A stretch of 32,140 nt of DNA from an uncultured Eubacteriales bacterium (lineage in GTDB: Bacteria > Bacillota > Clostridia > Christensenellales > Aristaeellaceae), in NCBI GenBank assembly GCA_902790495.1, contig CADASK010000019.1, positions 1-32,140 on the forward strand, in the 5' to 3' direction. Position 1 is the stretch's first letter. Every line of letters starts with the position of its first letter. Under the pieces are notes generated by a model that worked only from the letters and a program-made list of their open reading frames with translations, was not told the DNA's origin and made no database searches. The position numbers and the translations under genes are program-made. Of the stretch, positions 23,951 through 32,047 are shown in pieces.

Positions 23951-25106
23951 CCTGCGGCGGGCTGCCGCGATTTCCCTGGCGCTGATGCTGCTCACCGGCT
24001 CGGCGCTGGCCGGCGGGACCTGGCGAACCCTCACCGGGGACACGGCCGCGCCGGACACCCCGGCGGAGGCGGCTGCCTTCACCGGAACCGTGACCATGAC
24101 CTTCCTGGGCGACTGCACCCTCGGCGGCGAATCGAAGAACCGCAGTACCCCCACGGGCTTTTTCCGGCGGATCGAGGAGAACGGGTACGGCTACCCCATG
24201 CGCAACCTGAAACGGCTGACCCTCACCGACGACCTGACCGTGGCCAACCTGGAGGGCGTGCTGACCGACCGGAAGCTGCAGAAGCGGCAGAAGACCTACA
24301 ACTTCAGCGGCCCCACAGCCTACACGCAGATCCTCACCGAAGGCGGCATCGAGTGCGTGACCCTGGCCAACAACCACAGCCACGATTACGGCGACGCGGG
24401 CTACGCGGACACCAAGGCTGCCCTCGAGCGGGCGGAGGTCGCCTGGTTCGGCACGGACGCGCCCGCCCTCTGGGAGAGCGAGGAGGGCCTGCGCATCGGC
24501 TTCCTTGGCGTGAACTACGCGCTCTACGAGGGCCAGGCCGCCGTGTACCGCCGTCAGCTGCAGGCCCTGCGGGACGCAGGCTGCGCCGCTGTCGTCACCG
24601 TGATGCACGCCGGCGAGGAATACACCCAGACCATCCACGCGCGCCAGCGGCAGATCGCGCAGATTGCCGCCGACGCCGGCGTCGACCTGGTGGTGGGCCA
24701 TCACCCCCACGTGGTGCAGGGCTTCGACCTGGTGGACGGCATGCCCGTGGTCTACAGCCTCGGCAACTGCGCCTTCGGCGGCGCGCGCCACGTGAAGGAC
24801 GCGGACGCCCTCGCGCTGCGGGCCGAGCTGCGCTTCACCGCGGGCGCGCTGGAGACCGTCACCCTGCGCTTCTACCCCATCACCGTGACCACCGACGAGC
24901 GCTACAACGATTTCTCCCCCGCCTTCCTCACCGGCGAGGACGCCCAGCGCGTGCTGGACAAGATGCTGAAATCCACGGGCTTCGACATCGGCGTCTTCGA
25001 CCCGGAGAAGGGCGCGGTGGTGGAATGCCCCGCACGGAAACCCAACGTGATTCCCCTGTCTCCCGAAACCCCAACGACCACATCGGAAGGAGAACAACAG
25101 CCATGA
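23943..25106 (+). CDS. CapA-family secreted metallophosphatase-like protein
   Basis: 387-residue exported protein of the CapA (PGA_cap) family, related to calcineurin-like phosphoesterases and named after poly-gamma-glutamate capsule export. A signal peptide (RRAAAISLALMLL, SALAG) is followed by TFLGDCTLGG, ANLEGVLT, TLANNHSHDYG, MHAGEEY, and VVGHHPHVVQG with MPVVYSLGN, which supply the metal-ligand residues. I start it at ATG 23943 (GGAG ten bases upstream), overlapping whiA by 8 nt; a TTG at 23886 would put a basic tail before the signal peptide. No capB or capC is present, so a wall- or capsule-related hydrolase role is more likely than capsule synthesis as such. The 3' end overlaps the next gene by ATGA. 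Confidence 0.88.
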   Translation: MHSLRRAAAISLALMLLTGSALAGGTWRTLTGDTAAPDTPAEAAAFTGTVTMTFLGDCTLGGESKNRSTPTGFFRRIEENGYGYPMRNLKRLTLTDDLTVANLEGVLTDRKLQKRQKTYNFSGPTAYTQILTEGGIECVTLANNHSHDYGDAGYADTKAALERAEVAWFGTDAPALWESEEGLRIGFLGVNYALYEGQAAVYRRQLQALRDAGCAAVVTVMHAGEEYTQTIHARQRQIAQIAADAGVDLVVGHHPHVVQGFDLVDGMPVVYSLGNCAFGGARHVKDADALALRAELRFTAGALETVTLRFYPITVTTDERYNDFSPAFLTGEDAQRVLDKMLKSTGFDIGVFDPEKGAVVECPARKPNVIPLSPETPTTTSEGEQQP

Positions 25107-25747
25107 AGAAACTCACCGCCATTCTCTTCGCCCTGATCCTCGTGCTGACGGCCACGGCCGCCTGCGCCAAGGACGTGAACCCCCTGCCCTCCGAGACCCT
25201 GAAAGGCCTGCTCGCCGGCAAGACCTTCAACGCCCGCGTGTCCGGCTACGGCTTCGTGGAGGACGAGAACGGCAACGGCTACACCGACGTCTGGCTCAGC
25301 TTCACCATCTGTGAGCGCGACCGCTACACCGCCGAGGACATCCAGAGCCTCGAGGTGGGCGACAAGCTCATCCTCGGCATCCGCAGCCCCTACGACGTGC
25401 TGGACATCACCACCGACGAATACAACTACGTGACCCTCAACGACAAGACCGAGTGGTATGAAAACCTGGTTCTCTATCCAGAGGAGGACGGCACCTACGT
25501 CTCCGCCAACGCCACCGAGAACCCCTACTGGCACGACATCCTCAGCTTTGAAATCGAGGCGGATGACAGCATGATCTTCCGCGATTTCAGCGATCCCGAG
25601 GCTGAGGAGCCCACCGACCGCACCCTGAACGATTTCCTGAAGATGGTCTCCGAAGAGGTGAGCTTCAATGAGGACAACACCGAGATCACCTTCGACGAAA
25701 ACGGCCACCTCGCCGTCCTTCTCTACAAGTACACCCCCTGGAACTGA
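25103..25747 (+). CDS. Small secreted protein of unknown function
   Basis: 214 residues. The signal peptide MKKLTAILFALILVL ends at TAACAKD; cleavage after ACA by signal peptidase I or lipidation at the Cys are both conceivable, as the lipobox is poor. The mature part is strongly acidic (DENGNGYTD, PEEDGTYVS, DDSMIF, DPEAEEPTD, NEDNTEITFDENG) with alternating hydrophobic strands, suggesting an all-beta fold, possibly calcium-binding. I recognise no family. AAGGAG lies about ten bases upstream, and the ATGA overlap with the CapA-family gene implies translational coupling and a shared role at the cell surface. Confidence 0.8.
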   Translation: MKKLTAILFALILVLTATAACAKDVNPLPSETLKGLLAGKTFNARVSGYGFVEDENGNGYTDVWLSFTICERDRYTAEDIQSLEVGDKLILGIRSPYDVLDITTDEYNYVTLNDKTEWYENLVLYPEEDGTYVSANATENPYWHDILSFEIEADDSMIFRDFSDPEAEEPTDRTLNDFLKMVSEEVSFNEDNTEITFDENGHLAVLLYKYTPWN

Positions 25748-25778
25748 TGCGATTCTCTCTTCCATGGAGGAATTCACC

Positions 25779-26417
25779 ATGCACTTTTCCGCCGACTCTT
25801 CCTCTTTCGTCTCCGTCAGCGCCTTCATTCCTGACACCATCCTCGAAATCCGCTACCACACCACCTACAACTTCATCGGCGACCGCATCGACGGCTACGA
25901 GCAGCCCGTCGCCCTGATCACCCGCCCTGCCGCCGAGGCCCTGCGCCCCGTCAGCGACGCCCTGGGCCGCGAGGGCTTCCGGCTGAAGGTCTTCGACGCC
26001 TACCGCCCCCAGATGGCGGTGGATCACTTCATGCGCTGGGCCCGGGATATCGAGGACACGCGGATGCAGGCCTGCTTCTACCCCGGCCTGACCAAGGCCG
26101 AGCTGATCCCCGGGGGCTACATCGCCGAGCACTCCGGCCACAGCCGGGGCAGCACCATCGACCTGACGCTGCTGGACATGGCCACGGGCCGCGAGGTGGA
26201 CATGGGCGGCCCCTTCGACTTCTTCGGCGAGCTCAGCCACCCCGGTTACCGGGGCGTCACCGAGGCGCAGTACGCCAGCCGGATGCGCCTGCAGGAGGCC
26301 ATGGTGCGCGGCGGCTTCCGCCCGCTGGAGAGTGAGTGGTGGCACTTCACCCTGGAGAACGAGCCCTTCCCGGACACCTATTTCACCTTCCCGGTGAGGG
26401 ATATTCCTTTGGTATGA
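25779..26417 (+). CDS. VanX-type D-alanyl-D-alanine dipeptidase
   Basis: 212-residue zinc dipeptidase of the VanX/DdpX family that hydrolyses D-Ala-D-Ala. Zinc-ligand motifs are visible: SGHSRGSTIDLTL (His and Asp) and SEWWHFT (catalytic Glu and ligand His), with FDAYRP upstream. There is no signal peptide, so it acts in the cytoplasm. I start it at ATG 25779, with GGAGG seven bases upstream; ATG 25764 is too close to that site. No vanH, vanA or vanRS genes are nearby, so a housekeeping role in cell-wall peptide recycling is more likely than vancomycin resistance. It follows the acidic secreted protein by 31 nt without a terminator. Confidence 0.93.
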   Translation: MHFSADSSSFVSVSAFIPDTILEIRYHTTYNFIGDRIDGYEQPVALITRPAAEALRPVSDALGREGFRLKVFDAYRPQMAVDHFMRWARDIEDTRMQACFYPGLTKAELIPGGYIAEHSGHSRGSTIDLTLLDMATGREVDMGGPFDFFGELSHPGYRGVTEAQYASRMRLQEAMVRGGFRPLESEWWHFTLENEPFPDTYFTFPVRDIPLV

Positions 26418-26461
26418 CAGACAAGGCACCTTCCCTTTCTTTTTCAAGGAGTTTGATTCCC

Positions 26462-26806
26462 ATGAAAAAGTTTCTTTCCCTGATTCTCGCGCTGGCCCTC
26501 GTGCTGAGCCTCGGCGCCGCCCAGGCGGAGCAGAAGGTGTACCGCATCGGGCGCAGCCTCTTCTCCTTCAGCGACAATTTCCAGAGCCTCTACCGCGCCG
26601 AGCTGGAGCGCTACATCGCCTCCCTGGAGACGGACGAGGTGTGCTACGTGGACGCGGACGCCCGCCAGAGCGGCACCATGCTCAACGACCATGTGGGCCA
26701 GTCCCACACCGCGGCGGACGTGGCCATCCGCCTGATCAACGGCGAGCCGGTGGAGAACTACTATCGGGTCGACTACGTCAAGATCGACCGTGACCATCTT
26801 GAGTGA
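26462..26806 (+). CDS. Internally deleted galactose-type (MglB-like) solute-binding protein remnant
   Basis: 114-residue secreted protein. A signal peptide (MKKFLSLILALALVL, AQAE) is followed by YRIGRSLFSFSDNFQSLYR, the start of MglB-like periplasmic sugar-binding proteins, up to about residue 67 (YVDADARQ). The next residues, TMLNDHVGQSHTAADVAIRL and then VENYYRVDYVKIDRDHL, match the extreme C-terminus of the same family. Roughly 200 or more central residues normally found between are missing, yet the frame is kept and GC content matches neighbours. It cannot form the two-lobed sugar-binding fold and may be a decaying gene or a repurposed mini-protein. AAGGAG (26446-26451) supports the start. 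There is no lipobox. Confidence 0.75.
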   Translation: MKKFLSLILALALVLSLGAAQAEQKVYRIGRSLFSFSDNFQSLYRAELERYIASLETDEVCYVDADARQSGTMLNDHVGQSHTAADVAIRLINGEPVENYYRVDYVKIDRDHLE

Positions 26807-27875
26807 CCGCGGGGCCCTCGTCGGCACCCTCTGCGAAAGCCTGCGCCTGGAGCGGGAAAAGCGCCCCGCCCTGGAGGCGCAGGACGCGGTCAAGCACATC
26901 TTTCAGGCCCTTTTAGGCGTAGGCCACCTGCTGGGCCGGCGGGAGGCTGTCGCCGCGCGCATCGCCGCAGAGGAGGAGGGCCTCGCCGCCGATCCCGCCG
27001 AGCCGCTGCTGGAGGCCGTCGGCCCCTTCTGGTGCCGGCTGAACCTGCGCCGCGCCATGGTGGAGGGCCTCGCTCCGGACATGATCGCCAGCCTGATGCT
27101 GCAAAGCGCCAGCAACGAATTCTTCACCCGCCGCGACGTTCATGCGCTGTGCGGCGAACTGGTCGACGGCATCAGCCCTGCGGATCAGGACGCTATTCTC
27201 GACGAGGGCTGGCTGCCCTCCCACTCAGAGGCCTACCGCGCCGCGTACCGGCCGGCCTACCGCGTGATCTCCGCCGACTGGCTTCCCTGCGCCGAGGCCC
27301 TGTGCGCCATCGCCCGCGCCGTGCGGGAAGAACCCCGCTTCCTCGTCACGCTGGACGGCCCCTGCGCCTCCGGCAAGACGACCCTGGCCCGGCGTCTGGC
27401 GGAGGTCTTCCGCGCCGAGCTTGTCCACACGGACGATTTCTACACGCCCCACACGCAAAAGACGCCGGAGCGGCTGGCCATCCCCGGCGGCAACTGCGAC
27501 GCCGACCGCCTGGCCGCGGAGCTGATCGCCCCCTGGCGGAAGGGCGAACCCGCCGTCTATCGCCGCTACGATTGCCACAACGACTGCATGGTGCCCCCTG
27601 AACCGCTGTCCGGCAGCCCGGTGATGCTCCTGGAGGGCAGCTACTGCAACCTGCCCGTCCTCCGCGCCTGGGCCGACGTGCGGCTCTTCCTCGACGTGCC
27701 GGAGGAGCTGCGGATGCGCCGCCTGCAGCAGCGCGAGAGCGAAGCCTCCCTGCGCCAGTTCGCCGCCCGCTGGATCCCCCTGGAGAACGCCTATTTCACG
27801 GCCTACGGTCTGCCGGATGAGGGCTGTTTGGTGTTGAGGATGGCGGAGGATGAGATGATCGAAAAAATGGCATAA
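26790..27875 (+). CDS. Uridine-kinase-like P-loop NTPase with N-terminal helical domain
   Basis: 361 residues. The C-terminal half is a nucleoside-kinase-like P-loop protein: Walker A DGPCASGKTT, the substrate region VHTDDFYTP, MLLEGSYCN (Walker-B-like), and a lid with MRRLQQRE. The N-terminal 150 residues (HIFQALLGVGHLL, FWCRLNLRRAMVEGL, LMLQSASNEFF) are helical and unassigned; I recall similar hypothetical domains in Clostridia, sometimes fused to uridine kinases. The GTG at 26790 overlaps the preceding gene by 17 nt and has no clear ribosome binding site; TTG 26799 is an alternative. The phosphorylated substrate is unknown. Terminator at 27883-27920. Confidence 0.82.
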   Translation: MTILSDRGALVGTLCESLRLEREKRPALEAQDAVKHIFQALLGVGHLLGRREAVAARIAAEEEGLAADPAEPLLEAVGPFWCRLNLRRAMVEGLAPDMIASLMLQSASNEFFTRRDVHALCGELVDGISPADQDAILDEGWLPSHSEAYRAAYRPAYRVISADWLPCAEALCAIARAVREEPRFLVTLDGPCASGKTTLARRLAEVFRAELVHTDDFYTPHTQKTPERLAIPGGNCDADRLAAELIAPWRKGEPAVYRRYDCHNDCMVPPEPLSGSPVMLLEGSYCNLPVLRAWADVRLFLDVPEELRMRRLQQRESEASLRQFAARWIPLENAYFTAYGLPDEGCLVLRMAEDEMIEKMA

Positions 27876-27882
27876 CGTTGGA

Positions 27883-27920
27883 ATTCCCACGCGGCTAAAG
27901 TATGCCTTGTGGGAGTTTTT
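27883..27920 (+). terminator. Terminator after the uridine-kinase-like gene
   Basis: ATTCCCAC (27883-27890) pairs with GTGGGAGT (27909-27916), one G-T wobble, followed by a T-run ending at 27920. It abuts the convergent anti-sigma-type gene. Confidence 0.7.
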
Positions 27921-27921
27921 G

Positions 27922-29727
27922 TTACTGGAATGAAGCGTCAATTAATGTTCCGTCAATTGCGTTGAATAAAGCATAACCATCCCATCCCTGTTCAGATGCT
28001 TTCTGATCCTGATAAATCACCGACCATGTTGGAACAAACACCATACCGTCTGCACTGTCAGATGCCCGAACGGACTCATACGTCAGGGCGACCCGTAAGA
28101 TAGTAATTTTGTGCGCATCCGAGCCATACCGGGATCGATTGATCTCTTTGATGAGGTTGGCAATTGCCTCTTCATTGGTAATCAGTTTTTCCGGCGTTTC
28201 CATAAGAGCACCCATATTGAACTGATTGCGCAGATGAGCATAAACGATTCCCCGGCTGTTCACAAAGAAGACTAGTTCGTAGCGGCGGGTTGAATCTGTC
28301 GAATCAATCAGCGCGGGACGATATTCCAGATAGAATCCTTCTTCGCCGGCGGGAATGATACTGTAGTCGTAGGGCTCCCAATCGTCATCTGTCAGCAGTT
28401 CACCGTCTACAATGGCCTTCTCATAGATCGCGCCCATGGTCTGAATACGCTCAAGGCTCATATCCAGAGCATAATGGCAAACATACTGATTGCAGCCAAG
28501 TCCCAGTTGGGTGATCATCTCCTCAGCCTGTTTTTTTGCTTCTTCCAGAGTGATGCCGGATAAAGCGGTCTGTTCGAGATTAAACTCTCCGCGATGATTG
28601 ATCCAATCCTTAATCCAGATGATGCGCGTAATGGCACCAGAATAGGCTTCGGAAAACGGCTCGTCCTGATATTCATCGTAGAATAGTGCTTCCGGGGCAG
28701 AGGAAAGAACAGCATGATCATTGAACTCGACAAAGTCTGTTCCTGCCCCGTTTAAAATACCAGTCGTATTGAACCACTCCGGAAGAACGTCTTTTGTCAA
28801 GTCTGTTTCAATTGCCTGGTAGATAGGCATTGTACCAGATTCCTGATACTCCTTTGGCGTAATCAATTCATACCCGTCTTTAGTCAGGACAGACACATTT
28901 GATGTCGTATCACCAGTTAATTGACTGGAACTACTCATGAATACCGGGGTGCAGGAGATCGTCCATTCGTACCGCTGCATTGTTCCGTCAACGGGCAAGC
29001 CCTTTTCACCGATCTGTTCTACTACACTCTCCATCTGGATCTGATAGGTGGTTCCCTCGTTTACAGCAAAGCCGTCAGAAGCTTCAAAGGAATAAGTGAG
29101 AGAGCCGTCCTCATTGGCAATATCATAAAACCCAATGGTACCTGGCATCAGCATGGTTCCGTCATCAACGCCGATCTTAAGCGGCATAGATTTCACTGTC
29201 AGCATTTTTCCGCCTGAAGATTGTGCCCTTGCAACAAGGTCCATTGCTTTCAGAGCGGGCGTTTCGTCATCCAGGTGGAAATCCTCATTCTGAGACTCGT
29301 AGAGCATTTCGGCAGTATCCATCGGAAACAATACATCCTGTTCGTTGACGAGCCGAACCGTTCCCACACCGTAAAGCCCACGATCCCGATAAACAATCTC
29401 ATCAAGGGTGATTACAACATCGCCCGCTGTGACTGATTCTCCGATCTGTGCGATTTTCCCCCCATGAAGCCACTCACCGTAATCACCGTTCCAGTGCTGC
29501 CCGAAGAACTCAGCAACCTGGGAAGAGAACAGAGCATAAGCCGTTCCCATCACGGCAAGTATTCCCGCAATGCTCAATACCAGGGCAAGCGAAATTTTCC
29601 TTTTCACAGGTTCTTCTCCCTTCGCGTTTGCAAGAACCCGCTGCGTGAGCCATGGATCTTCCTGCAAACCAGAAAGAGTGGTGTTCATCGCCTTTTGTAC
29701 TTTTTTCTGTTCTTCATGCAGGTTCAT
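27922..29727 (-). CDS. Membrane-anchored anti-sigma-type protein with large extracellular region
   Basis: 601 residues: a short cytoplasmic N-terminus (about 1-43; EEQKKVQKAMNTTLSGLQ), one membrane helix (about 45-66; ISLALVLSIAGILAVMGTAYAL), then about 530 extracellular residues. The external part starts with a DUF4179-like beta-rich segment and later contains PepSY-like repeats (ITLEEAKKQAEEMI, LITNEEAIANLI). No zinc-finger anti-sigma motif is seen. It directly follows, and overlaps by 14 nt, an ECF sigma gene, so it most likely holds that sigma factor at the membrane and senses an external signal. ATG 29727 with GGAAGGAAG upstream is preferred over GTG 29736. GC is lower than in the arginine block. 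Confidence 0.78.
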   Translation of the reverse strand: MNLHEEQKKVQKAMNTTLSGLQEDPWLTQRVLANAKGEEPVKRKISLALVLSIAGILAVMGTAYALFSSQVAEFFGQHWNGDYGEWLHGGKIAQIGESVTAGDVVITLDEIVYRDRGLYGVGTVRLVNEQDVLFPMDTAEMLYESQNEDFHLDDETPALKAMDLVARAQSSGGKMLTVKSMPLKIGVDDGTMLMPGTIGFYDIANEDGSLTYSFEASDGFAVNEGTTYQIQMESVVEQIGEKGLPVDGTMQRYEWTISCTPVFMSSSSQLTGDTTSNVSVLTKDGYELITPKEYQESGTMPIYQAIETDLTKDVLPEWFNTTGILNGAGTDFVEFNDHAVLSSAPEALFYDEYQDEPFSEAYSGAITRIIWIKDWINHRGEFNLEQTALSGITLEEAKKQAEEMITQLGLGCNQYVCHYALDMSLERIQTMGAIYEKAIVDGELLTDDDWEPYDYSIIPAGEEGFYLEYRPALIDSTDSTRRYELVFFVNSRGIVYAHLRNQFNMGALMETPEKLITNEEAIANLIKEINRSRYGSDAHKITILRVALTYESVRASDSADGMVFVPTWSVIYQDQKASEQGWDGYALFNAIDGTLIDASFQ

Positions 29728-30235
29728 GAACTTCACTTCCTTCCATCACAGAACGCAGTTTTCGTCTTGCACGGTTCAATCGGCTGCCGACAGCCTGAAG
29801 GCTGATGCCGAGTGTTTCAGCAGCCTCGTTATACGTCATTCCCTGAAACCAGCACAGCAACGCTACTTCCCTCAGCTTTGCCGGCAGTTTCATGATTTCC
29901 AGCGTAAGGCTTTCGTCTTCTGGTTCAACTGGATCAGCAGGCGCTGGGATCATATCCAATGTGACAGAGCGATCCACATGCCGAAACCAGCTTGTTCGCC
30001 TCAGATCTTTACAGGTATTGATCGCGATCCGGCTGAGCCAGGTCTTTTCTGAGGCATTCTCCCGAAAAGAATCCAGATTTCGGAAGGCCTTGATAAAGGT
30101 CTCCTGTACCGCATCCTTCGCCAATTCCTCATCATGCAAATAAGCATAGCAGAGTTGAAGCAGTGGAAGCTGGTACTGGAGCACCATGTGCTCAATTCTT
30201 TCTTCCTTACTGTCAGGGCCCTTGACAGTTTCCAT
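29714..30235 (-). CDS. ECF-type RNA polymerase sigma factor (module A)
   Basis: 173-residue ECF sigma factor. Region 2 (LPLLQLCYAYLHDEELAKDAVQ, then FIKAFRNLDSFR, ETWLSR-like KTWLSRIAINTCKD) binds core polymerase and the -10. Region 4 (LPAKLREVALLCWF, MTYNEAAETLGIS, GSRLNRARRKLR) is the helix-turn-helix for the -35. I start it at ATG 30235 after GGTGGTGAG; the GTG at 30256 would lie at or before the predicted transcription start. Overlaps the anti-sigma-type gene by 14 nt. A probable ECF-type promoter upstream suggests autoregulation. Target genes are unknown. Confidence 0.92.
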   Translation of the reverse strand: METVKGPDSKEERIEHMVLQYQLPLLQLCYAYLHDEELAKDAVQETFIKAFRNLDSFRENASEKTWLSRIAINTCKDLRRTSWFRHVDRSVTLDMIPAPADPVEPEDESLTLEIMKLPAKLREVALLCWFQGMTYNEAAETLGISLQAVGSRLNRARRKLRSVMEGSEVHEPA

Positions 30236-30259
30236 AGCGCTCTCACCACCTTTCACCCA

Positions 30260-30287
30260 TTAGACGAGGAGCTGCGGCAAATTTCAA
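30260..30287 (-). promoter_or_regulatory. Putative ECF-sigma promoter of module A
   Basis: On the minus strand TTGAAATTT (30287-30279), about 14 nt, then CGTCTAA (30266-30260). TGAAA/CGTCTA is the usual pattern for ECF sigma autoregulated promoters; the spacing is one or two bases short. Confidence 0.45.
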
Positions 30288-30360
30288 CATACTGAATCAA
30301 ATAAAGGATGATTGATTCAATCGCCTTGCATAGACTGTCCACGGCAGCACACAGTCTGTC

Positions 30361-30403
30361 AAAACCCTCCCGCGGAGACCGATGGGCCTTGCGGGAGGGT
30401 TTT
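30361..30403 (-). terminator. Strong bidirectional terminator of module B
   Basis: AAAACCCTCCCGC (30361-30373) and GCGGGAGGGTTTT (30391-30403) form a perfect 13-bp stem whose ends provide T-tracts in both directions. It lies 3 nt after the anti-sigma stop codon and separates the two sigma modules. Confidence 0.9.
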
Positions 30404-30406
30404 CGG

Positions 30407-31342
30407 TTATGCTTCTTTCCTTCGTGTCAGGAGCATCTGCCAGGCGATTGTCAGCAGCGCGTAAACCGCCAGCGCGACCAGCAGAATGCTGAGAAAATCC
30501 TGTTCCATCAAGAAGCTTGTTGTCTTGAAACCTTTTAAAAGAAGATGGGAAACGATATAGGCAACAGGCGCAAAGAACAGCTGACGCGGAATCCAGCTGG
30601 ATTTCCGCTTTCTCAGGATCATCCAAATCAGTCCGCATACGCCGGCGGCCGCCAGCGCAAACAGAAGGTAATAGGCCAGCGCCAGACGCGGAAGAATCTC
30701 CACCCCGCCTTTCATCGGCGTCCCCCACAGCAGGGTTTGAGGCTGCTCTAACCCGTAGATCAGACGGTCCGGCACAGGGAAAATGTTGCTCTCATAATAC
30801 GACTGGGCAAGACGATCGGAAGCCTGATTTGTGCTCAGCGCCTGAATCAGCAAGGTCTGTGTCCCGTCGTCATCCAACACGATATGCTCTTCAAAGCCGT
30901 TGACGATACTGTTCACCTTCAGAACAAGGCCTTCATCCGCAGGCCAGGATGCCATGGATTTGCCGATTTCCGTATCACACTCGTCGTCGCCAGCATCCGG
31001 ATGAGAAGCTTTGACCCCGACGACCTCTACCAAGCCGTCCTGCCAGGGTATCAGCTGGATCGCCATGAAGCGGAAGAAATAGGTATACACGCCCACAAAG
31101 ACGCACAGCGCTGCCAGCGCGGCCGCATACAAGCGCTTTCTCCGCAGCTGCTTCTTCAGATTCTGAAGCGGTTTGGCTGTGTCAACAGGGGGCTCGGCCG
31201 GAACGTTCATTTCCGAGAGCTTTCTTCTGCAATCGTCGCATGCCTTCAGATGCTCGTCCATCAGCGCCTTCGTTTCCTGCTCGACCATATCTTCGGCGTA
31301 AAGCGGCAGCAAATCACGTGCAACGGCACAAGGCAGTTTCAT
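30407..31342 (-). CDS. Zinc-finger (ZAS-type) anti-sigma factor, membrane bound
   Basis: 311 residues. The cytoplasmic N-terminus carries a putative zinc-finger anti-sigma motif, HLKACDDCRRKL (His-x3-Cys-x2-Cys), which binds the sigma factor. A first membrane helix follows at about residues 70-92 (LYAAALAALCVFVGVYTYFF), then an external segment of about 120 residues and three C-terminal hydrophobic helices. The start is ATG 31342 with GGAGG seven bases upstream; ATG 31348 is too near that site. The gene begins 3 nt after the sigma stop, so the two are coupled. The extra C-terminal helices are unlike the simple one-helix RsiW type and may be the sensory part. Confidence 0.85.
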   Translation of the reverse strand: MKLPCAVARDLLPLYAEDMVEQETKALMDEHLKACDDCRRKLSEMNVPAEPPVDTAKPLQNLKKQLRRKRLYAAALAALCVFVGVYTYFFRFMAIQLIPWQDGLVEVVGVKASHPDAGDDECDTEIGKSMASWPADEGLVLKVNSIVNGFEEHIVLDDDGTQTLLIQALSTNQASDRLAQSYYESNIFPVPDRLIYGLEQPQTLLWGTPMKGGVEILPRLALAYYLLFALAAAGVCGLIWMILRKRKSSWIPRQLFFAPVAYIVSHLLLKGFKTTSFLMEQDFLSILLVALAVYALLTIAWQMLLTRRKEA

Positions 31343-31344
31343 GC

Positions 31345-31830
31345 TCATTCCTCCATTTTCTCCTTGATCCGGGCGCGTGCGCGATGGTAAACCACGCAAG
31401 CCCAATTCTCCGATTTGCCGAACAGCTCCCCGATATCCCGGAAGCTGAGCTGTCCCAATGTCCGCAGCGTGAAGACCTCGCGGTACGGCTCATCGAGGCG
31501 GTGCAGCAGCCGATGGATGCGCATGCTTTCGTCCCGGCGCACGAGGGATTCCTCCGGGCCCATGCCCGGATCGGGAAGAGCCGACGCCTCGTCCATGGGC
31601 TGCGGCTTCCTCTTTCTCCGCTCGGAAAGGAAGATGTTTTTCGCGATGGCGCAAAGCCAGCTTTTCACGCTGCTGTCTCCGCGAAACTGATCCAGGGAGC
31701 GCAGCGCCTTGAAAAAGGCCTCCTGGGTGATTTCCTCCGCGATCTGAGGATCTCCGGAAAGGGAAAGCACATACCGATAGACTGCGTCAAAATAGCTTTG
31801 ATAGATCTCGTCAAAGGTTTCCGGTTCCAT
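31345..31830 (-). CDS. ECF-type RNA polymerase sigma factor (module B)
   Basis: 161-residue ECF sigma factor with region 2 (FDEIYQSYFDAVYRYVLSL, EEITQEAFFKAL, VKSWLCAIAKNIFL) and region 4 (LDEPYREVFTLRTL, LSFRDIGELFGKS, ARARIKEKM). ATG 31830 follows AGGAGG at eight bases. The partner anti-sigma factor starts 3 nt after its stop. An ECF-like promoter upstream suggests autoregulation. It is clearly distinct in sequence from module A. Confidence 0.93.
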   Translation of the reverse strand: MEPETFDEIYQSYFDAVYRYVLSLSGDPQIAEEITQEAFFKALRSLDQFRGDSSVKSWLCAIAKNIFLSERRKRKPQPMDEASALPDPGMGPEESLVRRDESMRIHRLLHRLDEPYREVFTLRTLGQLSFRDIGELFGKSENWACVVYHRARARIKEKMEE

Positions 31831-31854
31831 CGAGCGCTCCTCCTTTCACTCTAT

Positions 31855-31882
31855 TGGACGCACATGCGGCTGAAATCTTACA
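31855..31882 (-). promoter_or_regulatory. Putative ECF-sigma promoter of module B
   Basis: On the minus strand TGTAAG (31882-31877), a 16-nt spacer and CGTCCA (31860-31855). TGTAA/CGTC resembles Bacillus SigX/SigV-type promoters and sits 25 nt before the sigma start codon, consistent with autoregulation. Confidence 0.5.
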
Positions 31883-31924
31883 GGCTTTCAGAAAAAAACT
31901 GAACGCCCACGAAAGAATCTATGC

Positions 31925-31961
31925 AAAAAACCTCTGACAGCTTTACGCTTTCAGAGGCTTT
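31925..31961 (-). terminator. Rho-independent terminator of the rRNA/tRNA operon
   Basis: On the minus strand CCTCTGA (31957-31951) pairs with TCAGAGG (31937-31931), followed by six Ts. It lies just past the tRNA-Asn 3' end and closes the rRNA operon transcript. Confidence 0.88.
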
Positions 31962-31966
31962 TTGTG

Positions 31967-32038
<72 letters not shown>

Positions 32039-32047
32039 ATATTGGAA

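Noticed and set aside
25779-26417. Vancomycin resistance by VanX
   Set aside because: No vanH, vanA/B ligase or vanRS genes occur nearby. VanX/DdpX-like dipeptidases are common housekeeping or recycling enzymes.
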